Position numbers and translations under genes: made by a program
Shown: one piece after another, positions 8,779 through 16,511 of the stretch
Numbering within the stretch: the stretch's first letter is position 1
Layout: the number at the start of each line of letters is the position of its first letter
Assembly (NCBI GenBank): GCA_964354265.1
Contig: CAYGYY010000031.1
Span: 1-25,032, forward strand
From: Fen731 sp964354265
Lineage (GTDB): Bacteria > Actinomycetota > Humimicrobiia > Humimicrobiales > Humimicrobiaceae
Direction: 5' to 3'
DNA: 25,032 nt
Notes under the pieces: generated by a model
Seen by the model: the letters and a program-made list of their open reading frames with translations, nothing else
Databases searched by the model: none
Told to the model about the DNA's origin: nothing

Positions 8779-8801
8779 CTTTTTCACTTAAAGTGAAAAA
8801 G
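8779..8801. other. Perfect palindrome upstream of hspR
   Basis: Arms CTTTTTCACTT (8779-8789) and AAGTGAAAAAG (8791-8801) flank one central base. As RNA this gives a nine-pair hairpin followed by a T-rich stretch, so it may end transcription of the DUF5674 pair. It may equally be a binding site, since it lies about 38 bases upstream of the hspR promoter. It does not match the HAIR operator of HspR (CTTGAGT with ACTCAAG) or the CIRCE element. Confidence 0.5.
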
Positions 8802-8838
8802 TTATTGTATTTAAATTTATAAAATGTTTGTAAATTTC

Positions 8839-8867
8839 TTGACATCTCAATTTTTTTATTTTAAAAT
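8839..8867 (+). promoter_or_regulatory. Sigma-70 promoter of the hspR-dnaK cluster
   Basis: TTGACA at 8839-8844 is a perfect -35. After exactly 17 bases comes TAAAAT (8862-8867), a five-of-six -10. Transcription should start near 8874, leaving a leader of about 25 bases before the hspR start. The same pair with the same spacing precedes the tRNA cluster at 19114-19142. No HAIR or CIRCE site is visible nearby. Confidence 0.7.
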
Positions 8868-8897
8868 CTATTCAAATGAAGATGTTGGAGGGATTTA

Positions 8898-9212
8898 TTG
8901 TTTAATGAAAGTGATAAAAGTTATCCAATTGAGCTTGTAGCTGAATTCCTGGGAGTAAACAGCCGTACTCTTTACTATTATGAGAGGTTCAACCTTGTTA
9001 TACCCATGAGACGCGGAAGGAAAAGATATTATTCCAGGGAAGACATAAGCTGGTTGGAATATGTGCGTGAGCTGATGTACGACCAGGGAATGAACCTGCG
9101 TTCAATAATAGTACTTATAAGGCGGAGGGATGGCGTCATACTTACGCGATGTCCCCAGGATGTGGTAAACAGCTTTAAGAATTATCTTATGAGGATGGAT
9201 GACATCTTTTAA
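8898..9212 (+). CDS. hspR: MerR-family heat-shock regulator, HspR-like
   Basis: A 104-residue DNA-binding protein of the MerR superfamily. The N-terminal winged helix is clear: YPIELVAEFLGVNSRTLYYY as helix-turn-helix, then RRGRKRYYSREDI as wing, then a helical segment ending near residue 104. Its size and place directly before dnaK fit HspR, the repressor that uses DnaK as co-repressor in bacteria where it has been studied. Those operons usually carry hspR last, whereas here it is first. The start is TTG, five bases after GGAGGG; no ATG fits. Being first in the transcript with a weak start codon would keep its level low. The target site is not obvious. A MerR regulator of another stress is possible. 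Confidence 0.8.
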   Translation: MFNESDKSYPIELVAEFLGVNSRTLYYYERFNLVIPMRRGRKRYYSREDISWLEYVRELMYDQGMNLRSIIVLIRRRDGVILTRCPQDVVNSFKNYLMRMDDIF

Positions 9213-9331
9213 AGGGCATAGAATAACTTGAAACGTCTAAAAAATGACAGATAAGATTATTTGATATTAATTTAAAAAGAGAAAACAAACAATAGTAAAA
9301 AATATTAAAAAGTAAGAAAGGGTAGATTTAA

Positions 9332-11296
9332 ATGGGAAAAGCAGTTGGAATTGATTTGGGAACCACAAACTCCTGCATTGCAGTCATGGAAGGTGGTAAA
9401 CCTGTTGTTATTACAAATACAGAAGGTGGAAGGACAACCCCTTCAGTTGTTGCAATAACAAAAAAGGGTGAGAGACTTGTCGGCCAGTTGGCAAAAAGGC
9501 AGGCAGCTTTAAATCCTGAAAATACTATTTACTCGATAAAGAGATTTATTGGAAGAAAGTATAATGAAGTTGAAAGCGAAAGAAAGATTGTTTCATACCA
9601 GGTACTTGAAGGCAACAACAGCCTGGCTGAAGTGAAGCTGTCTGACAGGAATTATACTCCTGAAGAAGTTTCTGCAATGATACTGCAGAAATTAAAATCT
9701 GATGCAGAAGCATACCTGGGCACTCAGGTAACTGATGCAGTAATAACCGTCCCTGCATATTTTAACGATGCACAGAGGCAGGCAACAAAAAATGCAGGCA
9801 AGATAGCAGGACTTAATGTCCTCAGAATCATAAACGAACCCACATCTGCATCGCTTGCATATGGGCTTGATAAGAAAAAAGAAGAAAAAATACTGGTATT
9901 TGACCTTGGCGGCGGTACTTTCGACGTATCGATACTTGAAGTAGGGGAAGGTGTTTTTGAAGTCAAATCGAGCCACGGAGACATGCACCTGGGCGGCGAT
10001 GACTACGATAACAGGATAATGAATTATGTAGCAGATGAATTCAAAAGAGAGCAGGGAATAGATCTGCGCCAGGACAGGCAAGCTTTGCAGCGACTGATTG
10101 AAGCTTCAGAAAAGGCCAAGGTAGAACTCTCAAGCGTTACAGAGACAAATATAAGCCTCCCATTTGTTACAGCTGATGCTAACGGTCCAAAGCATCTTGA
10201 ATCAAAGCTGACACGCGCAAAATTCGAGCAGCTTACAGCAGATCTTACTGATCGATGCAAAGGACCCATGGAAAAAGCGTTAAAAGATTCAGGGTTTAAG
10301 ATATCTGAAATAGATGAAGTGATCCTTGTTGGTGGGGCTACTAGAATGCCTGTGATCCAGGAGCTTGTAAAGAGCGTCACCTCAAAAGATCCAAATAAGA
10401 GTGTTAACCCGGATGAAGTTGTGGCAATCGGCGCAGCAATACAGGCAGGCGTATTGATGGGGGATGTCAAGGATATAGTTCTTCTTGATGTTACGCCTCT
10501 TTCACTTGGCATTGAAACACTTGGTGGAGTAGATACAAAGTTGATTGAAAGAAATACGACAATACCGACAAAGAAAAGTGAGATTTTCACAACTGCTGCA
10601 GACAACCAGACCAGTGTTGACATTCATGTGCTCCAGGGTGAAAGGGACATGGCTGTTGATAACAAGACAATCGGAAGGTTCAGGCTTGATGGCATACCAC
10701 CCGCACCCAGGGGAATACCGCAGATAGAGGTCACCTTTGATATTGATGCAAATGGTATTGTAAATGTCAGCGCAAAAGATATGGCAACAGGCAAGGAGCA
10801 GAAGATTACAATAACTGCGACCTCTCATCTTTCCGACTCAGAGATTAACAGGATGGTAGATGAGGCAAAGTCTCATTCTGATGATGATAAAAAGAAGAGG
10901 GCTCTGGCTGAAGCAAGAAATAAAGGGGACAGCCTTATTTACTCTGCAGAAAAATTCCTCAAAGATATTGGGGATAAAGCTCCTGCAGACCTGAAATCAA
11001 ATATAGAAGGCCAGATATCGAATTTAAGGAAGGCTTTAGAGTCTGATAATGCTGACGCGATAAATAAGGAAGTTGAAGAGCTCCAGAAATTACAGGATGA
11101 GCTATCACAGAAGATGTACGCTCAGGCTGGAGCAGGCTCAGGCGCAGGTCCCGGGGGCGCCGGGGCAGGGCCTGGTGACAGCGGAGCAGGCGAAGGCTCT
11201 AACCAGCAGGCAGGGCCGCAGCCTGGTGCCGGTGAAGCTGGCGGCAGCAATGAGGATGTCATCGATGCTGAATTTGAAGCAAAGGATGAAAAATAA
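9332..11296 (+). CDS. dnaK: Molecular chaperone DnaK (Hsp70)
   Basis: A 654-residue cytoplasmic Hsp70 that binds and refolds unfolded proteins in an ATP cycle. The ATPase domain (about 1-380) has GIDLGTTNSC at 6-15, FDLGGGTFDVS and ILVGGATRMP. The linker DIVLLDVTPLSLGIET leads into the substrate-binding domain and lid. The tail is a glycine-, alanine- and proline-rich stretch ending DVIDAEFEAKDEK, like other bacterial DnaKs. An insertion near residues 78-103 resembles Gram-negative and Chloroflexi-type DnaK; Firmicute and actinobacterial DnaKs usually lack it. ATG follows AAAGGG at good spacing. Co-chaperones Hsp20 and a CbpA-type DnaJ follow, but no grpE is present. Confidence 0.97.
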   Translation: MGKAVGIDLGTTNSCIAVMEGGKPVVITNTEGGRTTPSVVAITKKGERLVGQLAKRQAALNPENTIYSIKRFIGRKYNEVESERKIVSYQVLEGNNSLAEVKLSDRNYTPEEVSAMILQKLKSDAEAYLGTQVTDAVITVPAYFNDAQRQATKNAGKIAGLNVLRIINEPTSASLAYGLDKKKEEKILVFDLGGGTFDVSILEVGEGVFEVKSSHGDMHLGGDDYDNRIMNYVADEFKREQGIDLRQDRQALQRLIEASEKAKVELSSVTETNISLPFVTADANGPKHLESKLTRAKFEQLTADLTDRCKGPMEKALKDSGFKISEIDEVILVGGATRMPVIQELVKSVTSKDPNKSVNPDEVVAIGAAIQAGVLMGDVKDIVLLDVTPLSLGIETLGGVDTKLIERNTTIPTKKSEIFTTAADNQTSVDIHVLQGERDMAVDNKTIGRFRLDGIPPAPRGIPQIEVTFDIDANGIVNVSAKDMATGKEQKITITATSHLSDSEINRMVDEAKSHSDDDKKKRALAEARNKGDSLIYSAEKFLKDIGDKAPADLKSNIEGQISNLRKALESDNADAINKEVEELQKLQDELSQKMYAQAGAGSGAGPGGAGAGPGDSGAGEGSNQQAGPQPGAGEAGGSNEDVIDAEFEAKDEK

Positions 11297-11394
11297 CAGT
11301 CGTGTATTTTATAGCAGGTTTGCTAACGGCATAAGAAAAAGCCATAAATAACAATAGAGATACATACAGAGAAAATTTGAAAGGGGGAATAAAT

Positions 11395-11844
11395 ATGCCA
11401 ATAGTAAGATGGGACCCGTTCAGGGAACTTGTTCAGACCAGGGACGAGATAGGAAGATGGTTTGGGGAGTTTCCAGTAAGGGATAAAACAGAGAGAAAGT
11501 CAGCGATATGGGCTCCTGATGTTGATATCAAGGAGACCGAAAAAGAAGTAATCGTCAGAGCTGACCTGCCCGGGATAAAGATGGAAGACATTGATGTATC
11601 TATAGATGACGACCAGCTTATCATCAAGGGCGAAAGAAAGTTTGAAAAAGAGGAGAAAGACAAGGACTACATCCGCGTTGAAAGAAGTTTCGGCTCGTTC
11701 TACAGGTCCTTCGATGTCGGTGTACCGATAAAGGCAGACGAAGTAAAAGCTGGCTATTATGATGGTGTTCTTGAGATCATCATCCCAAAGGCAGAAGTAA
11801 AAAAACCTAAAAAGGTTGAAATCATTAAAAAAGAAGGTGAATGA
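11395..11844 (+). CDS. Hsp20/alpha-crystallin small heat-shock protein
   Basis: A 149-residue ATP-independent chaperone that holds unfolding proteins for refolding by DnaK. It begins MPIVRWDPFRELVQ, a typical Hsp20 N-terminus. The alpha-crystallin domain spans roughly 43-140, with DVDIKETEKEVIVRADLPG, IKGERKFE and GYYDGVLEIIIPKAE. The C-terminal PKKVEIIKKEG carries the usual basic tail. An in-frame TTG at 11377 would lengthen it, but AAGGGGG lies between that codon and the ATG at 11395, so ATG is chosen. It lies about 100 bases after dnaK and before dnaJ, so it is probably in the same heat-shock transcript. Confidence 0.95.
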   Translation: MPIVRWDPFRELVQTRDEIGRWFGEFPVRDKTERKSAIWAPDVDIKETEKEVIVRADLPGIKMEDIDVSIDDDQLIIKGERKFEKEEKDKDYIRVERSFGSFYRSFDVGVPIKADEVKAGYYDGVLEIIIPKAEVKKPKKVEIIKKEGE

Positions 11845-11888
11845 TTTTAATACTGACAAAATCTTTATCTTCTTATAAAAAAGTAGAT

Positions 11889-11924
11889 AATTTGCCCATA
11901 GTTTTAATTAGCTGTGGGCAAATT
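11889..11924 (+). terminator. Hairpin between hsp20 and dnaJ
   Basis: AATTTGCCCATAG (11889-11901) pairs with CTGTGGGCAAATT (11912-11924), 13 pairs including one G-U, around a ten-base loop. Only a poor T run follows, so it may be a leaky terminator or an mRNA-stabilising stem that sets the ratio of dnaJ to dnaK-hsp20 message. The stem ends 37 bases before the dnaJ ATG. Confidence 0.5.
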
Positions 11925-11961
11925 GTATGATTATTTTATAGCATTACAGCAGGTGGAATAA

Positions 11962-13011
11962 ATGGACTATAAGGATTATTACAAAGTACTGGGAGTTTCA
12001 AAAACTGCCGCGCAGGATGATATTAAAAAAGCTTACAGAAAGCTTGCAAGGCAATACCACCCTGACGCAAATCCAGGCAACAAACAGGCTGAGGATAAGT
12101 TTAAGGAGATCGGCGAAGCATATGAAGTATTAAAGGACCCGGAGAAACGGTCAAGGTATGACCAGCTGGGTTCAAACTGGAAACAGTTTTCAAGAGCAGG
12201 AGGCCAGCAGGGATGGCAGGGTTCGCCAGGCGCACAGGGCCAGCATGGCTATACTTATGACTTCAGCGGCAGCGATTTTGGTTTCCAGGACCTTGGCAGT
12301 GGATTTTCAGATTTCTTCGAGATGTTTTTTGGACGCGGTTCAGATGAGAGGTATTCAACGGTTTTTACTAATTTTGGCGGAACTGGCCAGAAAACACAAA
12401 GGACTCAGGAAGGTGGAAGCAGCCAGCAGCAGCGAAGGAATTTCTGGAGAAACTCCACAGTCCAGAAGGGGCAGGATTACCAGTATGATTTGAACATAAC
12501 ATTAAGGGAAGCATACTTTGGGACCCAGAGGACTATTAGCCTGCAAAAAGAAGGCAATTTACGGACAGTCAATGTAAAAGTGCCAAAAGGTATAAAAGAT
12601 GGGGGAAAGATAAGGGTAAAAGGCGAGGGCGGAGCCGGGCCAAGAGGCGGAGAAGCAGGGGACCTTTACCTGGCAGTTCACCTGATATCTCACCATTTCT
12701 ACACTATGAAGGGCGAGGACCTGTATTGCGAACTGCCTGTTACAATAACTGAGGCGATTTTTGGCGCTAAAATCGATATCCCGACTTTTGCCGGTACTGT
12801 ATCAATGAAACTTCCAGCAAACACCCAGGCCGGCAAGACATTGCGCCTTAAAGGGAAGGGCATGCCTAAACTAAAAAGCACAGATTCAGGAGACCTTTAT
12901 GTGAAAGTCAGGGTTGTAGTTCCTTCAGGGCTGAGTGATGAACAGAAAAACAAGCTGTCGGAATTTGCAAAAAGCTATAAGGAAAACCCCAGGTCCGATA
13001 TATCTGTTTAG
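11962..13011 (+). CDS. cbpA: DnaJ-family co-chaperone, CbpA type
   Basis: A 349-residue J-domain protein that would stimulate DnaK's ATPase and deliver substrates. The J domain (about 1-70) carries the essential HPD at 33-35. A long glycine-, glutamine- and serine-rich linker (about 75-165) follows, then two substrate-binding domains (about 170-335) as in CbpA and type-B DnaJs. The zinc-finger repeats (CxxCxGxG) of true DnaJ are absent. ATG follows AGGTGG. It closes the heat-shock cluster; its stop is 16 bases from the convergent acyltransferase gene. As the only J protein here it probably serves the DnaK upstream, though a true DnaJ may exist elsewhere in the genome. Confidence 0.93.
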   Translation: MDYKDYYKVLGVSKTAAQDDIKKAYRKLARQYHPDANPGNKQAEDKFKEIGEAYEVLKDPEKRSRYDQLGSNWKQFSRAGGQQGWQGSPGAQGQHGYTYDFSGSDFGFQDLGSGFSDFFEMFFGRGSDERYSTVFTNFGGTGQKTQRTQEGGSSQQQRRNFWRNSTVQKGQDYQYDLNITLREAYFGTQRTISLQKEGNLRTVNVKVPKGIKDGGKIRVKGEGGAGPRGGEAGDLYLAVHLISHHFYTMKGEDLYCELPVTITEAIFGAKIDIPTFAGTVSMKLPANTQAGKTLRLKGKGMPKLKSTDSGDLYVKVRVVVPSGLSDEQKNKLSEFAKSYKENPRSDISV

Positions 13012-13045
13012 GCAGGTGATAGTTTTTTTATTTTACATTACCTGC
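13012..13045. terminator. Bidirectional terminator candidate between dnaJ-like gene and plsC-like gene
   Basis: GCAGGT (13012-13017, reading the G at 13012 with an adjoining C) pairs with ACCTGC (13040-13045), extended by two more pairs across one mismatch. The loop holds a run of T followed by TTTTA. It overlaps the end of the convergent acyltransferase gene. With only 16 bases between the two stops, this is the only place a shared terminator could lie. The fold is modest. Confidence 0.35.
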
Positions 13046-13921
13046 ATTGTGTGCATAATCATCACCGTCAAAATCATCAAACGAACCAGCTTCATAACTA
13101 TCCCCATCTAAGAGGTCATGATACAGGCTGTTTGAAGGTTCTGAAAGGTCCTTTCCTGAAACCTTTCCAGGTTCTACCGGAATAAGGTTATCCGCTTCTT
13201 CTTTCAGTTCATTAAATTCTTCTTCAAGAACAGCAGTGATCTTATCGATGATTTTTTTATATTCTTTACTGTCAGTCATTTCCCTCAGGTCTTCCATTAT
13301 ATTTTCAGCCATCGGGTCTATGGGGTCACCTATAAAGATCTGGACTCTTCTAAAGGTATTTAGCGCAAGTGCTGAAATTCCTTCAAAAACAGGATGCCTG
13401 CCAAACCATGTATCCTTGCTGGGCCCATTATGGAGATTGTGCAGGTATACAGGAATTATTGGCAGTTTTGTTTTATAGCTTAAATATGCAGCGCCGTCTT
13501 TAAACTTCCCTAATTCCCCGTTTTTAAAAAGTTCGCCTTCCGGGAATATGCCAAAAAATATTCTTTTGCCTTTGGCAATCTTGAATAATTCCTTAAAGCT
13601 TCTGATATTCTTCAGGAATTCCTGTTTAAAAATAGGCGTACTGTTGGTGCATTTCCTCATAAAAAAGGAAGTAAATCTGTTGCTGAATCTTTCACTGTCG
13701 GCAACAAAATATATTTTCTTTTTAAGGGCGCCCAATACGATTAATGGGTCAGCCCCAGTCGTATGATTGATTGCAAATATCGCAGAATGGTCTTTGGGGA
13801 TTTTTTTTGAGTTAAAAATCTTTATCCTTAAAGTCATCCGGTAGGAAGTGATAATAACAAATCTTGGCAGATTATAAAAAATATTTAAGATTCCATAGCC
13901 GGTGAACTTTAAAAATCTCAT
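13028..13921 (-). CDS. plsC: PlsC-like 1-acyl-glycerol-3-phosphate acyltransferase
   Basis: A 297-residue membrane-associated acyltransferase, likely adding the second fatty acid to lysophosphatidic acid in phospholipid synthesis. The catalytic motif is NHTTGAD with His53 and Asp58. FPEGE at 126-130 is the phosphate-binding motif (usually FPEGT), and LPIIPVYLHN near 153 is the fourth family block. A hydrophobic N-terminus (about 8-30) should anchor it. The last 60 residues are an acidic, low-complexity extension rich in Asp, Glu, Ser and Gly that most family members lack. ATG has no clear SD. A promoter with TTGACT and TATAAA lies 84 bases upstream. It may act on a different acyl acceptor. 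Confidence 0.8.
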   Translation of the reverse strand: MRFLKFTGYGILNIFYNLPRFVIITSYRMTLRIKIFNSKKIPKDHSAIFAINHTTGADPLIVLGALKKKIYFVADSERFSNRFTSFFMRKCTNSTPIFKQEFLKNIRSFKELFKIAKGKRIFFGIFPEGELFKNGELGKFKDGAAYLSYKTKLPIIPVYLHNLHNGPSKDTWFGRHPVFEGISALALNTFRRVQIFIGDPIDPMAENIMEDLREMTDSKEYKKIIDKITAVLEEEFNELKEEADNLIPVEPGKVSGKDLSEPSNSLYHDLLDGDSYEAGSFDDFDGDDYAHNAGNVK

Positions 13922-14004
13922 TTTTTATTATAACAATTAATAAATTTTAATATTAGACCATGACACCTACTGGTTAGTATCACTATATATTGTTATTTAT
14001 AATT

Positions 14005-14033
14005 TTTATATCACAGCTTTTACCCTTAGTCAA
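14005..14033 (-). promoter_or_regulatory. Promoter of the PlsC-like gene
   Basis: On the minus strand TTGACT (14033-14028) is followed after exactly 17 bases by TATAAA (14010-14005). TG one base before the -10 makes it an extended type. Transcription would start near 13998 and give a leader of about 75 bases. The rest of the 175-base gap up to the RNase-like gene is AT-rich and shows nothing else. Confidence 0.55.
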
Positions 14034-14096
14034 TTATTGCAGGGACTCATGTTTTTCTGCAAAACCATATAATATATCTTATTATTCTTGAGTTTT

Positions 14097-14588
14097 TTAT
14101 TTCACTCCATTTCCAGGTTCAAGATCTATCGATGAGACACTCTGAAAAGCTTTATAAATATTGTTATAGTGGGTACCCCTCCAATAATATTTATTGCACC
14201 TGGAACAGAAAAGGAAAACTTCATGCGTCATAAATACATAGTGGGGCACTTTGTTTTTAATCTTATCCTTTTGCACATTTTCAAGTAGGGAATTGCATTC
14301 AATACATCGTATAAGATTTGGTTCAAGTTTTATGCCAAGTTCGCTTTCCACCTGCTTTAACTGGTCTTTAAGCCTGCTGCTTTTTATATACAATGACCTG
14401 ATTATATTATTTTTACAATCTTTCCTCTGCAGCATAAGGGCATCCCTGGTCAGGATTATCCTCTCTTCCTTTTTTGCAGTTTCCAGTATCTCTTCATCAC
14501 TGTAATCATTACTGTATAGTACATTTACCCCGGCCATTCGAAGGTATCTTGCAAGCTTACCCACCATGATATCGGCAATAAATCTCAT
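14097..14588 (-). CDS. Mut7-C RNase-domain protein (PIN-like with zinc ribbon)
   Basis: A 163-residue protein of the Mut7-C family, a predicted RNase domain with a PIN-like fold. It opens MRFIADIMVGKLARYLRMAG, with Asp6 as a likely metal ligand, and has further acidic residues at 31-32 and Asp49 in ILTRDA. A zinc ribbon is formed by Cys95-Cys98 (CIEC) and Cys128-Cys131 (CSRC), followed by YWRGTHY. ATG follows AAGGAA. RNA substrate and role are unknown. It stands alone between the acyltransferase gene, same strand, and the divergent protease gene. Confidence 0.85.
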   Translation of the reverse strand: MRFIADIMVGKLARYLRMAGVNVLYSNDYSDEEILETAKKEERIILTRDALMLQRKDCKNNIIRSLYIKSSRLKDQLKQVESELGIKLEPNLIRCIECNSLLENVQKDKIKNKVPHYVFMTHEVFLFCSRCNKYYWRGTHYNNIYKAFQSVSSIDLEPGNGVK

Positions 14589-14735
14589 TTTTTAATTCCT
14601 TATGTTGTTTTTCCCCAAACAGTGACTAAATAGTTTTAAAAATATTATATAATATATCTGCTGAATATTATTTACCCAACCTGATATTATAGCCTTTAGT
14701 ATAAATGCGGCTTTTATAATAAAAGGGGAACAACA

Positions 14736-15860
14736 ATGTTTAGGTCGTCATTTAAGTTATTTAAGATTGCAGGGATTGAAATAAGGATAGACTACAGCTG
14801 GTTTATTATTTTTGCAATCCTTGCTTATTATTTTGGTTTTTCTTACTTTCCTGAGTTGCTGCCTGATTTGAATCCTGGATTCCTTGCAATAATTACAGTA
14901 GTTACGGTATTGCTATTCTTCTTTTGTGTGCTTGCCCACGAATTAAGCCACTCATTGATTGCTAAGAGCAGGGGGATTGGAGTCAGCAGGATATCTCTCT
15001 GGATATTTGGCGGTATGGCAGAAATTGAAAAAGAACCGGATACGCCTTTTTCAGAATTTATAATGGCGATAGCCGGTCCCATTGCAAGCTTTATTCTCGC
15101 AGCAATATTCGGGATAGTATGGTTCTTTACTAGAGATTTTGCGCCTGTGGGTGAGCCGGCTGCTTATCTTGCGCGGATAAATGTCATATTAGGGATTTTT
15201 AACCTGCTGCCCGGGTATCCTCTTGATGGCGGAAGGGTACTCAGGTCGATTATCTGGAAAGTCACTGGCAATCTAAAACGCTCGACTTTAATTGCTTCAA
15301 CAACCGGAAGGGTTTTTGGATTTGTATTTATTGCAATAGGCATAGTTTTTATTTTTACCGGGAATTTTTTAAATGGCGTATGGTTTGCCCTGATAGGCTG
15401 GTTCCTGCAATCTGCAGCATATATGAGCTACAGGCAGCTTGTGTTTGAGGTATCAGTCAAAGGCGTCAAAGTAAAAGATGTGATGAATGAAGACCTTGTA
15501 ACAGTCGTCCGGGAAGTAAGCCTGCAGGGGCTGGTGGATGATTATTTCATGAAATACAGGTTTTCCAGGTTTCCCGTTATAACAAACATACATTCCCAAA
15601 AGGCGGTTGGAGTTATATCCATCCATGACATAAAGGCATTTCCAAGGGAACAGTGGCATTCAATTACTATAGGGCAGGTTGTCAAATCCCTTACTGAAAA
15701 TGAGATTATCCCTGAAGAAATGGAAATTTCCGACGCAATAAAACAGATGACAAAATTTAACCTGGGACACCTGGTAATAATGTCCGGCAACAGGATTAAG
15801 GGGATGCTTACAAAGACAGATGTCATGAATTACATCCAGTTTTATACTGAGCTTCACTGA
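14736..15860 (+). CDS. Site-2 protease family (M50) metalloprotease with CBS domains
   Basis: A 374-residue intramembrane zinc protease that would cut membrane-embedded substrates. Several hydrophobic helices span about 20-235. The zinc site is His68-Glu69 and His72 in AHELSHS, with the third ligand Asp162 in NLLPGYPLDGGR, both hallmarks of the family. A cytoplasmic pair of CBS domains (about 245-370) follows, with VKDVMNEDLVTV and MLTKTDVMNYI. CBS pairs in relatives often bind adenine nucleotides, so activity may respond to energy state. ATG follows AAAAGGGG. Substrate unknown; no sigma or anti-sigma gene is adjacent. Confidence 0.9.
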   Translation: MFRSSFKLFKIAGIEIRIDYSWFIIFAILAYYFGFSYFPELLPDLNPGFLAIITVVTVLLFFFCVLAHELSHSLIAKSRGIGVSRISLWIFGGMAEIEKEPDTPFSEFIMAIAGPIASFILAAIFGIVWFFTRDFAPVGEPAAYLARINVILGIFNLLPGYPLDGGRVLRSIIWKVTGNLKRSTLIASTTGRVFGFVFIAIGIVFIFTGNFLNGVWFALIGWFLQSAAYMSYRQLVFEVSVKGVKVKDVMNEDLVTVVREVSLQGLVDDYFMKYRFSRFPVITNIHSQKAVGVISIHDIKAFPREQWHSITIGQVVKSLTENEIIPEEMEISDAIKQMTKFNLGHLVIMSGNRIKGMLTKTDVMNYIQFYTELH

Positions 15861-15902
15861 GCCTATGAAGGGCCTTAATCTGCTGCAACTTCTGTAAATA
15901 TA

Positions 15903-16118
15903 CTAAGACGCTATTTTATTCTGCAGTAAAAAATCCCTGCTGGTTTTATTCTCGGCAATCTTACCTATCAGGAAATCAATACATTCTTTCTGTTTTCTTA
16001 CCTGCTCTTTTAAAATGAAGACCTGGCTGAACCCCAGCTTTCTTAGCAGCTCAACATATTCTTCTGAAAAAATGATATTTTTCATATGCTTTTCTATAAC
16101 TTCTATATTTTTACTCAT
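15903..16118 (-). CDS. Small hypothetical protein
   Basis: A predicted 71-residue soluble protein, MSKNIEVIEKHMKNIIFSEE at the start, rich in Lys, Glu and Ile and probably all helical. I recognise no family. The ATG at 16118 is chosen because AAAGGAA lies about six bases upstream; an in-frame ATG at 16166 adds 16 basic residues but has no SD. It converges with the protease gene and faces away from pstS, so its promoter would share the region holding the Pho-box-like repeats. It may be phosphate-regulated or may not be a real gene. Confidence 0.4.
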   Translation of the reverse strand: MSKNIEVIEKHMKNIIFSEEYVELLRKLGFSQVFILKEQVRKQKECIDFLIGKIAENKTSRDFLLQNKIAS

Positions 16119-16253
16119 TCTATTCCTTTTTTTAAATAATGATGGAATAGGCGGTTTACTTTGCATATTTTTGCTGAGATTGAAAGCTGTGTTATTACTA
16201 AGAAGGATTGCTACATTTTATTACTTATCTTAAATGATATTAGAAATAGTATG

Positions 16254-16292
16254 TTAAAAATATTTTAAATAATTATTAAATTTTTATTAAAT
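16254..16292 (+). promoter_or_regulatory. Array of four 11-bp-spaced TTAAAT repeats
   Basis: TTAAAA at 16254, TTAAAT at 16265, TTAAAT at 16276 and TTAAAT at 16287 are each separated by exactly five bases, giving an 11-bp period. This is the layout of Pho boxes, though the core differs from TTAACA at one position. It lies 42 bases upstream of the better array at 16334-16372. It may be a second PhoP site for pstS, a site for the divergent small gene, or a chance product of AT-rich DNA. Confidence 0.4.
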
Positions 16293-16333
16293 TGCTAATA
16301 GCTCTAAAAATCCCCTGCATGGCCTAAATTATT

Positions 16334-16398
16334 TTAATATTTTTTTAACATTTATTTCACTTCTTTTTAACATAAAGGCTATTTTTTACTGATACAAT
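16334..16398 (+). promoter_or_regulatory. Pho box array and -10 box of pstS (first copy)
   Basis: Direct repeats TTAATA (16334), TTAACA (16345), TTCACT (16356) and TTAACA (16367) sit exactly 11 bases apart, each pair separated by five bases. This matches the PhoP-box pattern known from Bacillus. The last repeat ends 20 bases before TACAAT (16393-16398), so it covers the -35 region, as expected for a PhoP-activated promoter without its own -35. The roughly 105-base leader then holds an inverted repeat, TAACCGG (16451-16457) and CCGGTTA (16482-16488), just before the SD. Confidence 0.75.
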
Positions 16399-16511
16399 AA
16401 CCCGGATGTTTTTTTTAAGTAGATTTTTTATAGAAGAAATATTAAAAAAATAACCGGTTTTTACAAAATTTTAAAAATAAGCCGGTTAAGCAATGAAAAG
16501 GAGCAATAAAA

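Noticed and set aside
10024..10828. Minus-strand open frames within dnaK
   Set aside because: They are shadows of a well-supported gene, with no SD or family resemblance.
11377..11394. Longer Hsp20 start at TTG
   Set aside because: The SD AAGGGGG lies between that TTG and the ATG at 11395, and family members begin near MPIVRWDPF.
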